This document shows positions 13,268 to 23,129 of a stretch of 64,000 bases of DNA, in pieces. Origin of the DNA: Bicyclus anynana (lineage: Eukaryota > Arthropoda > Insecta > Lepidoptera > Nymphalidae); NCBI RefSeq assembly GCF_947172395.1, contig NC_069083.1, positions 2,450,501 to 2,514,500 on the forward strand, given 5' to 3'. Within the stretch, counting starts at the first letter, position 1; the number at the start of each line of letters is the position of its first letter. The notes below the pieces were generated by a model, which did no database searches, was not told where the DNA came from, and saw nothing but the letters and a program-made list of their open reading frames with translations. The position numbers were made by a program, and so were the translations under genes.

Positions 13268-13455
13268 CATACTCAGCAGTTTAACCCACGTAGTTCCCAA
13301 ACCCGTAGGAGTAAGGGGATAACATATAGCATATGACACTCACAAATAACGTAGCTTACTATTGGTAAAAAAATTTTCAAAATCGATTCAATGGGTCCAG
13401 AGATAACCCCCTACAACATCACAAACTTTATATCTTTATAATATTAGTATAATAT
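13268..13455 (+). repeat. diverged family C repeat
   Basis: Weak but collinear match to family C (see 27088): CCCGTAGGAGTAAGGGGATAA, CATATAGC, a central TCAAAATCGATT and the terminal TTTATAATATTAGTATA. Confidence 0.5.
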
Positions 13456-13492
13456 ACTAGTAACACATGAAATGATACATGTGTTATTTTTA

Positions 13493-13719
13493 TTCTCTGC
13501 AAGTTAGCCCTTGACTACAATCTCACCTAAGTGATAATGCAATGTAAGAAGAAATCGTTTGGCGATATGTCTTTGTCGGTGGAATGGTAACAAGCCACGG
13601 CCGAAGCCCACCAGCCAGACCTGGACCAATTAGAAAAACTTCGGCCCAGCCGGGGATCGAACCTAGGTCCTCCGTCTTGTAAGTCCACCACGCATACCAC
13701 TGCGCCACGGAGGCCGTCA
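13493..13719 (-). mobile_element. SINE family 1, internally deleted
   Basis: Read on the minus strand, a tRNA-like head starts at GACGGCCTCCGTGGCGCAG (A box TGGCGCAGTGG, B box GGTTCGATCCC). The body and the conserved 3' end (AGGTGAGATTGTAGTCAAGGG...AACTTG) follow, with part of the middle missing. Short open frames across it are not genes. Confidence 0.92.
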
Positions 13720-14085
13720 ATGTCTATGCGACTGTTTATAATAACTACGAGTACCAACTGTTGTAACCGCGAACATATGTTTAGTGACCTTAGTTTTGAG
13801 CGGCTATGGTAAAAAAGCTGTTATTAACGTAATGTTAATTGCAAAATGAGTTTTTTTGGGAAGTTTGGTTTGCTAATTACAAGCTTTTGTGCTAGTATGT
13901 TTGACTTTAACTGTAACATCTGTCTATTGTTAAGAAAGAATTATTAATCGTCAGTTAATTATAAAATGTATTTCTTTAAAAAAATTTAAAAGTAAAGAAA
14001 TACTTCGTCTTAAAACTGGCAAAATTCACAAATGATTAATGATGATAATGAAAATATTCTTATATTACATACGAGACTTCGTCCT

Positions 14086-14485
14086 CATGAAACTCGACAT
14101 AAACTGTCAACCCCTATTTCACCCTCTTCTATTTTCGCATGTTTTTTATATAACTAAATAATCCACTAACTAAAACATGAACGACTTATATTAAAAACCC
14201 CTGTTATATATTCAACCCCTTTTTAACCTTTTAGGGGTAGAATTTTGAAAAATCTCGAATGACTTTATTTTTAGTATTTTTTTTTGCCAGTACATTATAA
14301 CAATTTTTACAAATGTCACTTGAAAAATGAAATACTTATACTAAACATACAAACTTTCAACACCTATTTCTCCGCCTACCTTCTTCGTGTTAAGATCTCA
14401 AATCGTGTCAAGTTTCGTTCAAATTCATTCAGTAGCTTCAGCTTAATGCCCGGTCAACATAAAATACGGACATACAAAAAATAAA
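14086..14485 (+). repeat. old interspersed repeat (family N)
   Basis: Contains repeated phrases such as 'CAACCCCTATTTCACCC' and 'TTTTAGGGGTAGAATTTT', and a second half-copy 'CAACACCTATTTCTCC'...'TTCATTCAGTAGCTT'...'CATAAAATACGGACATAC'. This layout is typical of decayed lepidopteran transposon 3' regions. There is no coding content. Confidence 0.45.
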
Positions 14486-14515
14486 AAATATATTTTGGCT
14501 TCAGTATTATATATG

Positions 14516-14531
14516 CCCCCCCCCCCCCCCC
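14516..14531 (+). repeat. poly-C run (16 C)
   Basis: Sixteen consecutive C residues. Such runs in insect DNA are rare and error-prone, so the length may be inexact. Confidence 0.9.
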
Positions 14532-14640
14532 TTCCAACCAATTCAATTCAATTCAATTTCAAAATATCTTCAATGTTTACAGTGTCTACAGAATTTGACC
14601 TGTTACAGTTTCATTATAAGAATAGATATATAGATAGATA

Positions 14641-14910
14641 GAAGAGCCGCGATAGCCCAGTGGATATGACCTCTGCCTCCGATTCCGGAGAGTGTGGGTT
14701 CGAATCCGGTCCGGGGCATGCACCTCCAACTTTTCAGTTGCGTGCATTTTAAGAAATTAAATATCACGTGTCTCAATCGGTGAAGGAAAACATCGTGAGG
14801 AAACCTGCCAATCCGCATTAGGCCAGCGTGGTGGACTACTGGCCTAACCCCTCTCATTCTGAGATGAGACTCGAGATCAGCAGTGAGCCGAATATGGGTT
14901 GATGACGACG
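14641..14910 (+). mobile_element. SINE family 2, near full length with 13-bp TSD
   Basis: The tRNA-like head GAGCCGCGATAGCCCAGTGG carries an A box and a B box GGTTCGAATCC, followed by the conserved body and a GAGCCGAATATGGGTTGATGA end. It is flanked by the perfect 13-base direct repeat ATATAGATAGATA at 14628-14640 and 14911-14923, the target-site duplication. The copy lacks the 'CATACCAGAGAATTTTC' segment present in others, so it is a deletion subtype. Confidence 0.95.
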
Positions 14911-15301
14911 ATATAGATAGATATATATAGATTATGTAGTACGTAGCTTAGTTGATATCGGTATACACTACACGTCCAAGAGATATATTTGGATACCTTA
15001 TTTGGACGTTGCAGCCTACATGGACATTGTCTCTCCCAGTTGAAACGGGTTTGGCCAGTTCGAAAAAATTACCATCAGAGTTATAGCGCAAAATATAATA
15101 TAGGTAAGTGCCATTATAGAAAATTGTTCTGCAATATCACAAGAGACCGCAGAGAATGGGTAGAACATAACGAATTTTTAGAAGCAATTTGCTTCTAAAA
15201 ATTAAAAATATCTTGCCAACTAGGCACCTACACTCTGAATATTGTAAACAATTTACAATATTCAGAAAAAAAATTAATACAATAATCTAATCTAATCTAA
15301 T

Positions 15302-15446
15302 CTATTAATATTATAAAACTGAAGACTTATTTTGTTTGGTTGGACGCGTTAATCTCAGGAAGTACTGTTCGAATTGGAAAATTATTTTTGTGGTGGATAG
15401 GCCCATTCATCGAAGAAGACTGACTATAGGCTATATTATCACGCTA
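15302..15446 (-). repeat. diverged family C repeat
   Basis: Minus-strand match to family C: it starts at ATTAATATTATAAAACTGAAG and runs through GGACGCGTTAATCTCAGGAAGTACTG and the CTATAGGCTATATTAT block, then breaks off. Confidence 0.65.
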
Positions 15447-15570
15447 CGGCTAATATGACCAGCAAACCAACAAAAAAAAATGTGGCAAAAACGAGTAAAA
15501 ACACTCTTATATAATCATAAAGGATTAAGAGAGCTTTCGTTGCATGTGCTGCTAATACAGTTAAAAAGTT

Positions 15571-15790
15571 TGACGGCTTCCGTGGCGCAGTGGTATGCGC
15601 GGTGTATTTACAAAACGGAGGTCCTGGGTTCGATCCCCGGCTGGGCAGATTGAGATTTTCTTGATTGGTCCAGGTCTGGCTGCTATAGCCCGCTATAGCC
15701 CGCTTCCATCTTAGGCTGCATCATCACTTACCATCAGGTGAGATTGTAGTCAAGGGCTAACTTGTAAAAAATATATAATTAAAAAAAAAA
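15571..15790 (+). mobile_element. SINE family 1, internally deleted
   Basis: Complete tRNA-like head (A box TGGCGCAGTGG, B box GGTTCGATCCC). The body is deleted just after GTCCAGGTCTGGCTG, with a small CTATAGCCCG duplication at the junction, and then the normal 3' end CAAGGGCTAACTTGTAAA with an A-rich tail. Confidence 0.92.
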
Positions 15791-16291
15791 GTTACGCAAA
15801 AATCATGTGAGACCTTTTGTACTTTTTAGAACTTTTAAAAGGCTTCCACGCAGATAAAGTCACGGGCGTTATATGTACTTACGCCTAATCTAGTACATTA
15901 TAGTTACATACACACATATAATAGCTGATAACTATAGTGTCTAATAACGCCCGCAACGCCATCTGCATAAATCGATAGTATCGCTGGTGTCGAAGTAAAA
16001 GTAATGAGCTTATTCCTCCGAGGGCAAAGGCCTCTATTATGTGGCGGCTCTATACAATTGCCACAATAGGTGGGAAGCCATGCCAGTGGCGAATTAGACG
16101 AGAATACCACTTTCGGTTTAAAAGGCTTTCGCTTTGATGAATAATACGCACGCTCTCTAGTGCATGCGATATGGATTCATTATTTTGTAATAATAATTGA
16201 CCAAGCAAGTGGCCTACTTGATGGTTAGCGGAAAACCATCGCTAATAAACAAAGTACACGTCCTATATTTTTATATATGTGAAATTAAATT

Positions 16292-16460
16292 GAGCCGTGA
16301 TAGCCCAGTGGATTTGACCTGTGCCTTCGATTCGGACGGCGCAAGTCCGAATTCGGTCCGGGGCATGCACTTCCAACTTTTCAGTTGTGTGCATTTTATG
16401 AAATTAAATATCACGTGTCTCAAATGGTGTAGGAAAAACATCGTGGGAAAACCTGCACAG
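16292..16460 (+). mobile_element. SINE family 2, 3'-truncated
   Basis: Head with A box TAGCCCAGTGG and a decayed B box, body to GAAAACCTGCACAG, then the match stops. Open frames overlapping it on both strands are repeat-derived and not genes. Confidence 0.88.
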
Positions 16461-16734
16461 AAAAAATGCAAGAGACAAATTTATGAAGAACAATTTTTAT
16501 AATGACTTGTATTGACCTCCGAGCAATAGGTCGCGAAATATTTGCGAAAAACTGATTTTCGTGACCTTTTGACCTTTGTAACTTTTTAAGCCGGCTCGAT
16601 ATCGGTGTCGATTTTTCACGTCTTCATAATAACACCTTAATAAAGGTTTACATACGAAAATTCAGATTTTTTCCCCAGATTGGGGTTTAAAATGCCTAAA
16701 ATTACTGGACTAATATGGTTACTCCGTAAACCCA

Positions 16735-17015
16735 GAAGTCGTAGAAGAACCAGAGTCACCGATATAGCTCAACGAGTCGCGAAGCTGTAATGGCAAAGGA
16801 CGGGGCAGATAGTTCGAAGAGCCGATGGACGTTGGCGTCTCAATGTGGTGGAATGACGACCCCGCACTAGAAATCGCAGTGTTCGTCGATCCTCCACCAG
16901 GTGGACTGACAGCGAGTCCATGGATTCGCTAGATGCAGGTGGCTCAGTATCGTGATGTTTGGAAGTTCCTACAAAAGGCCAATATCCTGCAGTGAACGTC
17001 CATCGGCTGATATGA
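16735..17015 (+). pseudogene. RTE-type LINE reverse transcriptase, C-terminal relic
   Basis: The plus-strand translation reads RRTRVTDIAQRVAKL (stop) WQRTGQIVRRADGRWRLNVVE, then RPRTRNRSVRR and STRWTD, with several stops and a frameshift. This is the conserved C-terminal end of RTE-like endonuclease/reverse transcriptases of Lepidoptera (pattern WAGHI-RR-DGRW...EWRPR...RSVGRP..RW.DD). It is 5'-truncated and dead. It can be compared with the copies at 28590 and 39553. Confidence 0.8.
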
Positions 17016-17520
17016 TGAAACCCCGATAAAAATCGAACAATACGTCTTAGAAGCAAATATATTTGGAAACTTAATTCTTTATTCTCTTGAGAGCTAAATC
17101 CTGAGTTTTTATTTACATGGAAGGTTTTACAGAATTAAATGATTGTCGCACACACGCCACTCGCTATGTTGTCAACATAAAAGCCTTACAACTTTTTTAG
17201 CTCGTTAGCGTCAAGACTGCCCTAGAGGGGGGTGATGGGGGGAGGGGCATGATGAAGGTGTAATGAAGTAGTACCGAACAGGCGACTTTCGGATCTGGGT
17301 CCACCGATTAACCGTTAAGCTGTAATCGCAACCAAGCCTTTATATGGTTTACAGCACTTGAATAATTTTGCATCGAGATTATTAAATGTTGCAGGGGTTG
17401 TTTCGTAGACATTTGTTAGGAACAGTAAATAATTGTGTTAGGTATTCTGTTATTCTGCACAAAAATTACGAAGTGACTCTACAACTGAACATTATTAGAT
17501 CTATCTACATCTCTTGTATT

Positions 17521-17572
17521 TGTATTATATATACAAATATATAAATTTATACATATAATATAATATATATAT
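17521..17572. repeat. AT-rich simple sequence
   Basis: Low-complexity TA/ATA tract. It directly precedes the family M copy at 17572. Confidence 0.8.
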
Positions 17573-17735
17573 TGCACCTTCCCTCTCTTTCTTCGCAAGT
17601 CATCTCGACAGGGGTTGCCTGGTAGAGATTACTTATAATAATAAGGCCGCCTTTGCATTGCGTTTAAGTAATTAATCGTTTTAATGTTTTTATTTATTAC
17701 TGGATTTTTGTGTGCAATAAAGTACTTTTTCTCTT
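17572..17735 (+). repeat. LINE-like 3' end repeat (family M), copy 3
   Basis: This is the best-preserved copy: 'GGGTTGCCTGGTAGAGATT', 'AATAAGGCCGCCTTTGC' and 'TTTGTGTGCAATAAAGTAC'. It is collinear with 10910 and 11708. Confidence 0.6.
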
Positions 17736-17846
17736 GAAGATGCTCCGTTTTCGGAGTGAGTTATGGGGTTTGATGTATGGTTAAATGGTGTTGTGGGTTG
17801 GATTGAAAGTTTTGCTGAGGATAATAATATAAGTATAAATTATTCA

Positions 17847-17965
17847 CCGTTACCCGCCAACCCGCATTGGAACATCCTGGTGGGTCTGGTGGGCTCCATA
17901 TCTTCTTTTCTATAAGGAAGGAAGCTTAGGGCTATAGTGAGCCCTTTAAATAGGCTGATGATGAA
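17847..17965 (+). repeat. degenerate SINE-like tail (family L)
   Basis: 'GCCAACCCGCATTGGAACA', 'GGTGGGTCTGGTGGG', then 'AAATAGGCTGATGATGA'. Same order as at 915 and 63856. Confidence 0.6.
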
Positions 17966-18402
17966 GATTACGTTTACTTTCTAATGAATGTTAATGTTAT
18001 TATTCAGTTAAGAGACGAAGATTTAATATTGCGATCATCAGGAAAAGACATTCAATGTCAACAGGAAAATTCACCATGGTTTGATTTGGACGAGTATACC
18101 GATTTCGGAGTATTTGTCTTTTTTAACTATTTAGACAGGCCATTTTTTAAAGGCAGTAGGTAAGTTAAAGCCTCAAATCTTAAGGGTCTCAATAAATGTT
18201 TAAAATGTAAATTTAGTTGCTAGCATACACGAAGGAAAAATAGTAAGCTACTACTTCTAACACTTCCCGTTTTCCCTACCAGAAAACTTTACCACAATAT
18301 ACCATTACATACATTAGAACAACCTCTAAGTTTCCTAAATTGAATGAAAAAACCGCATGCCTATACGTATAACTGCCAATTATTGTTACTACTAAAACTC
18401 AC

Positions 18403-19133
18403 CCATGTACAATGGCGATTGTCGGCTGCCGACGTTGTCGTCGACGTAGGGTATCCCGAGCGTCGCTATACCCGTCTGCCCGACGCCTACCACCAGCAGA
18501 CAGATGAAGAGCCACGGGATCACCACCGCCGTGATGGACGACCGCGCGGCCGTGTTCTGCGCGTGCGTCGCGTCACATATCACTTCTGACGAGGTCCCGT
18601 TTATAGCGCACACCGGAGCCGCGCCCGCTCTGTGAGCGTCCAAGTCCATCAGCCGTGTCCCGTACAATATGTGCGGAACCACGCAGCCGATGACCCCCAC
18701 AGCCAACACCAGCATCATGCACGCTATCCACCGCGGCCTGTGCCCCCTCCCGGCCAAATACGTCAGGAACAACGCCGTGCATATCTGTCCGATCTCCGTC
18801 GCCGCCAGCAACGTCCCCGTAGTCTTCGAGCCGACTTTGAACAGCTTCTCTACTGTCGTGGTCACGCTCACGAAGTACGTGAGGAACATGCCCTGCAGAA
18901 CCCATCCCGATAGGAACACCAGCATGAACACTCGCGTGGAGTGGAACGCCGACCGCGGCCCGACCTTCTGCACCGGCGGTGGAATCTTGCAATCGAACGA
19001 GCCATTGTTGTTGCCGGTGGCCAGACGTTCCTGTTCCTCAGGGGTCGCCTCGACGCCTTTCATCGCGCCGTCCTGCGGAGGCGGGTCGGGGGCCGCCTGC
19101 CCGCCCGTGGACTCAGCCGCGACGTCGGGTGCA
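18403..19133 (-). CDS. Oatp: OATP transporter, exon 2 (N-terminus to TM4)
   Basis: This 731-bp GC-rich exon encodes residues 3-245 of an organic anion transporting polypeptide. OATPs are 12-helix plasma-membrane carriers, with both ends inside the cell, that move amphipathic organic anions, including steroid and thyroid conjugates. Visible parts are a Pro/Gln/Glu-rich cytoplasmic N-terminus (about 3-68), TM1 (about 70-92, with WVLQGMF), TM2 (about 108-129), the AGRGHRPRW turn (129-137) that matches the family's GGRGHKPRW element, TM3 (about 137-160), an outer loop with one NGT glycosylation site (Asn180) and Cys177/Cys188, and TM4 (about 202-228). TM4 leads into GIPYVDDNV...SPLYM, a hallmark OATP stretch. 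The acceptor is GTCGCAG at 19140-19134 and the donor is GTGAGT at 18402-18397; the exon ends in phase 1. There are no frameshifts or stops. Antisense open frames over this exon are compositional shadows. The specific OATP paralogue is not certain. Confidence 0.95.
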
Positions 19134-19207
19134 CTGCGACAACAGAAAACAAGCTCATTAATGCGCCCCATTCACTTAATTAACTATAGACATCCATCGA
19201 CACTCAC

Positions 19208-19212
19208 GTCAT
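19208..19212 (-). CDS. Oatp: OATP gene, coding exon 1 (ATG plus 2 nt)
   Basis: This is the proposed start of the minus-strand OATP transporter. The sequence shows ATG followed by AC and then a consensus donor GTGAGT (19207-19202). Joining AC to the first base of the next exon (T at 19133) makes the Thr codon ACT and opens exactly the frame of the transporter, so the protein begins M-T-A-P-D-V. The context AAAT before the ATG has a purine at -3, and an in-frame TGA lies upstream with no other in-frame ATG between. The intron that follows is 74 bp (19207-19134) and ends in a pyrimidine-rich stretch and CAG. The alternative is an unspliced start at the ATG at 19171, which would add 13 residues (beginning MGRINELVF) and ignore both splice sites. 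I prefer the spliced model because donor, acceptor and phase all agree. Confidence 0.68.
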
Positions 19213-19425
19213 ATTTACTAAACTAATCCAACCTCTGCGAGTTTTAAAACTACAATCACGTCTGAAAGACTGGGAGATAAATCGCGCGGTTTCTTTAATA
19301 ACCGATTTGATTCACAGTACTCGAACGGCGCGCGCATGGGGGGAGGTGAAAACTTTATGGCGTACTCCTGAGGAAAAGCAAATGGGGATGTGAAGGCTGC
19401 GTGCGCGCACCCAGCCCGGCGCACT
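19213..19425 (-). other. OATP 5' leader with 39-codon uORF
   Basis: This is the proposed 5' untranslated leader, assuming transcription starts at the initiator at 19425. It contains an upstream ATG at 19337 that opens a 39-codon frame starting MRAPFEY and closing with TAG at 19220-19218, five bases before the main ATG at 19212. The uORF lies in a different frame from the transporter. Its peptide resembles nothing I know. Such a uORF would be expected to reduce or condition translation of the transporter, but that is inference. The leader end is predicted, not observed. Confidence 0.45.
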
Positions 19426-19520
19426 GAGACTGCAGCGTGCAATTACTGTCGCGGTATACTGCAGACCGGCACCCGTGCACCCGCCCCTCGGCTTCTCTCC
19501 ACGGGGTTTTTATTGGCCGC
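19422..19520 (-). promoter_or_regulatory. candidate core promoter of the OATP gene
   Basis: On the minus strand, a CCAAT box (19516-19512, within GGCCAATAAAAA) is followed by a TATA-like TATACC (19458-19453). About 33 bases further on is TCAGT (19427-19423), the arthropod initiator, with its A at 19425. The spacing of all three is typical of a focused promoter, and the region is far richer in CpG than its surroundings. The start lies about 210 bases before the proposed ATG. An alternative TATA is the AATAAAAA at about 19515-19508. No expression data are available, so this is a sequence-based guess. Confidence 0.42.
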
Positions 19521-20564
19521 CTAGCCGTTTTTTGTGCGGCACGCATTTACTTACACACGAAAGCTGCGTACACACCGGCCAGCCCTCCCCCGAAGATTCC
19601 CTCTCGATTCGACACGGAACGTGTTTGTTTTACCGAAGACACTCGGAGGCGCATCTCTCTATTTACGTATGCGCATGCGATTCTAACGACTGTTAGATAA
19701 GTCCAAATCGCGTCTATTCCATTGCACATTGATAGATGATTTGGACTACTAATATAGAACCAAAAGTGATTCTGCAAATCATTTTCGCACTGCTACGAGT
19801 CTCAACAGTAGACTAGCACAATCATAACTGAAATTATTTTTATAAGCGGTTGTTCGTATTTGGCATCAGTTTACGATAATCCCATACATGCCATAACATT
19901 TGTCATTCGTTTTTATGGTTAATTGTACCTTACGTTTAACTACAGTCATGCCTGATGGAAAGCAATGACATCTAGTATGGAACTCACTTGCCTAGAACAC
20001 ATATTCGCATGAGACAAAAGGTACACAAAAAATCGCTAGTGTTTGCAAAATTGCTGTACCCGTACAGAGTAAAAATAAAGTGAGGAAATGTCGTTATACT
20101 TGACCATAAAAATTGGAACATCCGCCAATCGACACGTAAACGACTACGATATACGCCAAAGTTCTCGGTGACACAGGCGCGGAATATTAATGCGAATTCG
20201 TTCGGCTAACTGCACTCGCGAATTCGCCAATGAGGCCGATGACCAGCGCCCCACACGCCTCACGGACACACGAACCTACTGCACTCTTCCTGCCAGACGT
20301 AGACTTAATCCATTCTCCACAGTAAACGTCAAACTAATAAGTCCTATAAAATCCCCCAAGTCTACGAGTGTTAGACTAGGACAACAGAAAGTCCGACTCA
20401 AGAATACATCTCCACCCTTCTTTCTAACTATAACGCTTAAAAATATTCTAGACTAATTAACAGCTGATACGATTGGTGATTCGACAATGGTTATGTATAC
20501 TTATAATTATAATAAATCTGTAGAGGTCTGTACATGAAATATATTTCCAAAATAACTATCAAGG

Positions 20565-20868
20565 GGAGATTAGTGATTGATACTGATGCTAAAAATGCAA
20601 TCAGTAAAATTTTCGTGTCTGTCTATATGTTCGTTATACAAACAAAAACAACTCGACGGATTTTAACGAAACTTGGTACAATTATTTTTCAGTCTCCTGG
20701 GCAGGTTATAGTATAATTTTCATACGCTACGATCAATAGGAGCAGAGCAGCGAAGGAAAATGTTGGAAAAAAACGGGAGAAATTAACTCCGTTTTTACAG
20801 CGATACTACTGTAAGGGCTGGATTAAATAGGTCTAAGGACGGACGAAGTCGCGGGCGTCCGCTAGTAA
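20565..20868 (+). repeat. interspersed repeat ending in ACTAGCGGACGC inverted
   Basis: The phrase 'GACGAAGTCGCGGGCGTCCG' followed by CTAGT at 20838-20868 is the inverse of the family D start (see 44212). The sequence to its left ('GACGGATTTTAACGAAACTTGG', 'GGAGAAATTAACTCCG') resembles the interior of lepidopteran non-autonomous elements. No coding content. Confidence 0.5.
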
Positions 20869-21994
20869 GAAATAATTGTGGTATTACAAAAGATTTTAAT
20901 AGCATATTTATGTACATTATCAGGCAACAAGTTTTAAAGGGTAAATCCCATTTAATCTTAATAAAAGAACACGAGATATTAGAGATATTCTATACGCATT
21001 GAAATGCACGCATCAACAATTTTATAAAGGTTTCTAACTGAGAATATAAACAATATAGATTTCACATGAACAAGTGACTCTAACATGAGACTGACAACAC
21101 ATGCATACATCGAAACCACATTAAAAAACGTCGTGAGCGTTTCGAAGCAATCATTCCATAAACAAAAAGAACACGTTAAAGATTTAACTCGTGCTTTTTG
21201 CGTGTTAGTAATTGAAACAAGTAAAAACATACCACAACTCGAAAAAAAAACAAGAGATGAGATTTTGTTTATTCACGACCGCAGATAAAAGAGACACGCT
21301 GGTAACTGCATACCGCGCGGAGATAAGAAAACATAACTTGTGCAATGTTCTAACTATAATCATACCCATATCGGTGGTGATAACGGGACGAGCCGGCCGC
21401 GGCCGCGTAGACTGGCCACTTGTAGCGCGGGTTACTGGCCTAACAACCTTAAACAGAGTGCCCTATTTATCAATATCGACGACACTACTGGAGCACTGGC
21501 ATCGAGAAAAATATCCATCTGATACTTGGTTCAAATATGAGGAAATTGTTCATTTTTAATGAAAATCGTACAAATATAAAACTTAAGACGACTCATTAAA
21601 TAGTACATCGTGACGTTAACTGTCATCCTATATTACTTATTAACTGTCATGAGTATGAAGAGTTGATTTTCAAAAGAAACGGGAGCTATTGTGAGCAAGA
21701 CCTTCTTAATTGCTCGATTTAATCCACAGAAGCACAGTCTTGGATATAACCCAAATTAGGAAGGTAACATATAACGTACATAGATAATGTGTTGGTCACT
21801 CCGTTTTTTTATGAATAATATAAACTACAAGTAATATGCCTCTGATTGCCCGCAGAATGAAGAGAGAATATGTTAAAAATATTAGTGCGATTAAACAAAT
21901 AACTTTCACAGTATCAGCGCTTAAAATGCGTCTTGGGTTTTATCCCTGTTACCATAAAGAAAATACTAGCAGATATAAGAGTAATGATGTATGG

Positions 21995-22232
21995 TAGCCG
22001 TGATCCTCTGCCTCCGATTTCGGAGTGTGTGGGTCCGAATCCGGTCCGGGGCATGCACCTCCAACTTTTCAGCTATGCGCATTTTAAGAAATTAATTATC
22101 ACGTGTCTGAAACGGTGAAAAAAACATCGTGAGGAAACCTGCATACCAGAGAATTTTCATAATTCTCTGCGTGTGTCTGCCAATCCGCATTGGGCCAGCG
22201 TGGTGCACTATTAGCCTAACCCCTCTCATTCA
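21995..22232 (+). mobile_element. SINE family 2, head partly deleted
   Basis: The start TAGCCGTGATCCTCTGCCTCCG lacks the A-box segment CCCAGTGGATATGAC. A decayed B box, full body with ACCAGAGAATTTTC, and the CCTCTCATTC end follow. Confidence 0.92.
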
Positions 22233-22270
22233 GTAAGAGTAATACACGTTATAGTAATGTAATGTTTTAA

Positions 22271-22375
22271 CCGACTTCCAAAAAGGAGGAGGTTCTACGT
22301 TCGACTGTATTTTTTTTTATGTATGTCCAGCGATAATTCCGTCATTTATCGACCGATATTAAAAATTCTTTTTTT
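22271..22375 (+). repeat. repeat end 'ACCGACTTCCAAAAAGGAGG' (family P)
   Basis: This is a common lepidopteran repeat terminus, also at 56589-56660 and, diverged, at 55350-55400. It continues as GTTCTACGTTCGACTGTA and a T-run. Confidence 0.7.
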
Positions 22376-22847
22376 GTTTATTAATGCTCTTGCGACTACT
22401 GATTTTATTAAGATGTGTTTTGACTAACGAAAATATTTAATTTAAATAAAATGCAATCAGATGCTGTCTATGTAATCAATACGATCGCGGCGGAGCCACC
22501 ACCACATTCAGCATGAGACGCCGGGAGCGAGACTCAGTTTAATTGGTGCTACAATGTTGTATGAAAGTCAAGCACGCACGCAAAAGCCACAATCGCGTTT
22601 ACAATACTACAATAGCGACTCTTTATTTGATCTTCCACAGCGATTGAGAGGCAATGAATAACACGGTCACGAATGAGGCGATTTATTAAGGATTTATTGG
22701 CACGATTGAATAAACTATATATCGACGTGACTCTAATAAAAAAATCATTTATTCAAATTAGACGCTCGTGTAAACCCCGAAACGGAGATAACAAACAACG
22801 CACGTGGCAGGAAACGAGACATTGACGAAACTCGTGTTCTCACTTAC

Positions 22848-23028
22848 GATCCAGTGATATTCCAAAATGAACGATCGGAGAATCAAGAATATCTCCAACC
22901 GTGTCGACCCACATCAAATCCGTTCGTGCGTCAGTGTGGAAAACAAAAAGATACCGTCGGGACACAAATAAGCCCCGATGTATTCGGGACAAACGTATGG
23001 ACTCATGCATACGTTTTGAAATGCACAT
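22848..23028 (-). CDS. possible exon ending in a strong donor, unknown gene
   Basis: Minus-strand open frame ending ...TDLMWVDTVGDILDSPIVHFGISLD followed by a textbook donor C|GTAAGTGAG (donor G at 22847), in phase 1. The last 35 residues read like protein. The upstream boundary is unclear: there is a start-like codon at 23028 but no good acceptor. The surrounding 22440-23130 is unique and moderately GC-rich. I recognise no family. It could be a first exon of a minus-strand gene or chance. Confidence 0.2.
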
Positions 23029-23129
23029 CGAACGCTACGGGCGTCACAAAATTTTAAGAGACAGGATTCTCAGGACGAATCATATATTAAAATGCATCGC
23101 GGTATGGCCGAAAATTGTTATACGATAAA

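Larger units (their letters stand above)
5119..18402 (-). other. OATP intron 2 (13.3 kb)
   Basis: This intron is bounded by GTGAGT (donor, 18402) and TTTCAG (acceptor, 5119) and is phase 1. I found no coding exon inside it. It carries two SINE family 1 copies, three SINE family 2 copies, an RTE LINE fragment, three copies of a LINE-like 3' end repeat and other debris, almost all in its 5' two thirds (10.9-18.0 kb). The part at 5.7-10.9 kb is nearly free of recognisable repeats except where listed. Within it, 6650-7560 is a GC-enriched unique block. Confidence 0.85.
19530..22840. other. region upstream of OATP promoter
   Basis: 19530-20460 is unique sequence with CG-rich patches (for example 20160-20300) and may hold upstream control elements. 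No exon was recognised. 20565-20868 and 21993-22375 are repeats. A GC-rich NotI/EagI-like patch at about 21395-21440 has no clear role. Confidence 0.4.

Noticed and set aside
13523..13757. Two overlapping minus-strand open frames
   Set aside because: Both are translations of a SINE family 1 copy.
16197..16502. 101-codon plus-strand frame
   Set aside because: Most of it is a SINE family 2 copy; no start or splice support.
18669..19226. 185-codon plus-strand frame opposite OATP exon 2
   Set aside because: Antisense shadow of a GC-rich coding exon; the minus strand carries a clear OATP with matching splice sites.
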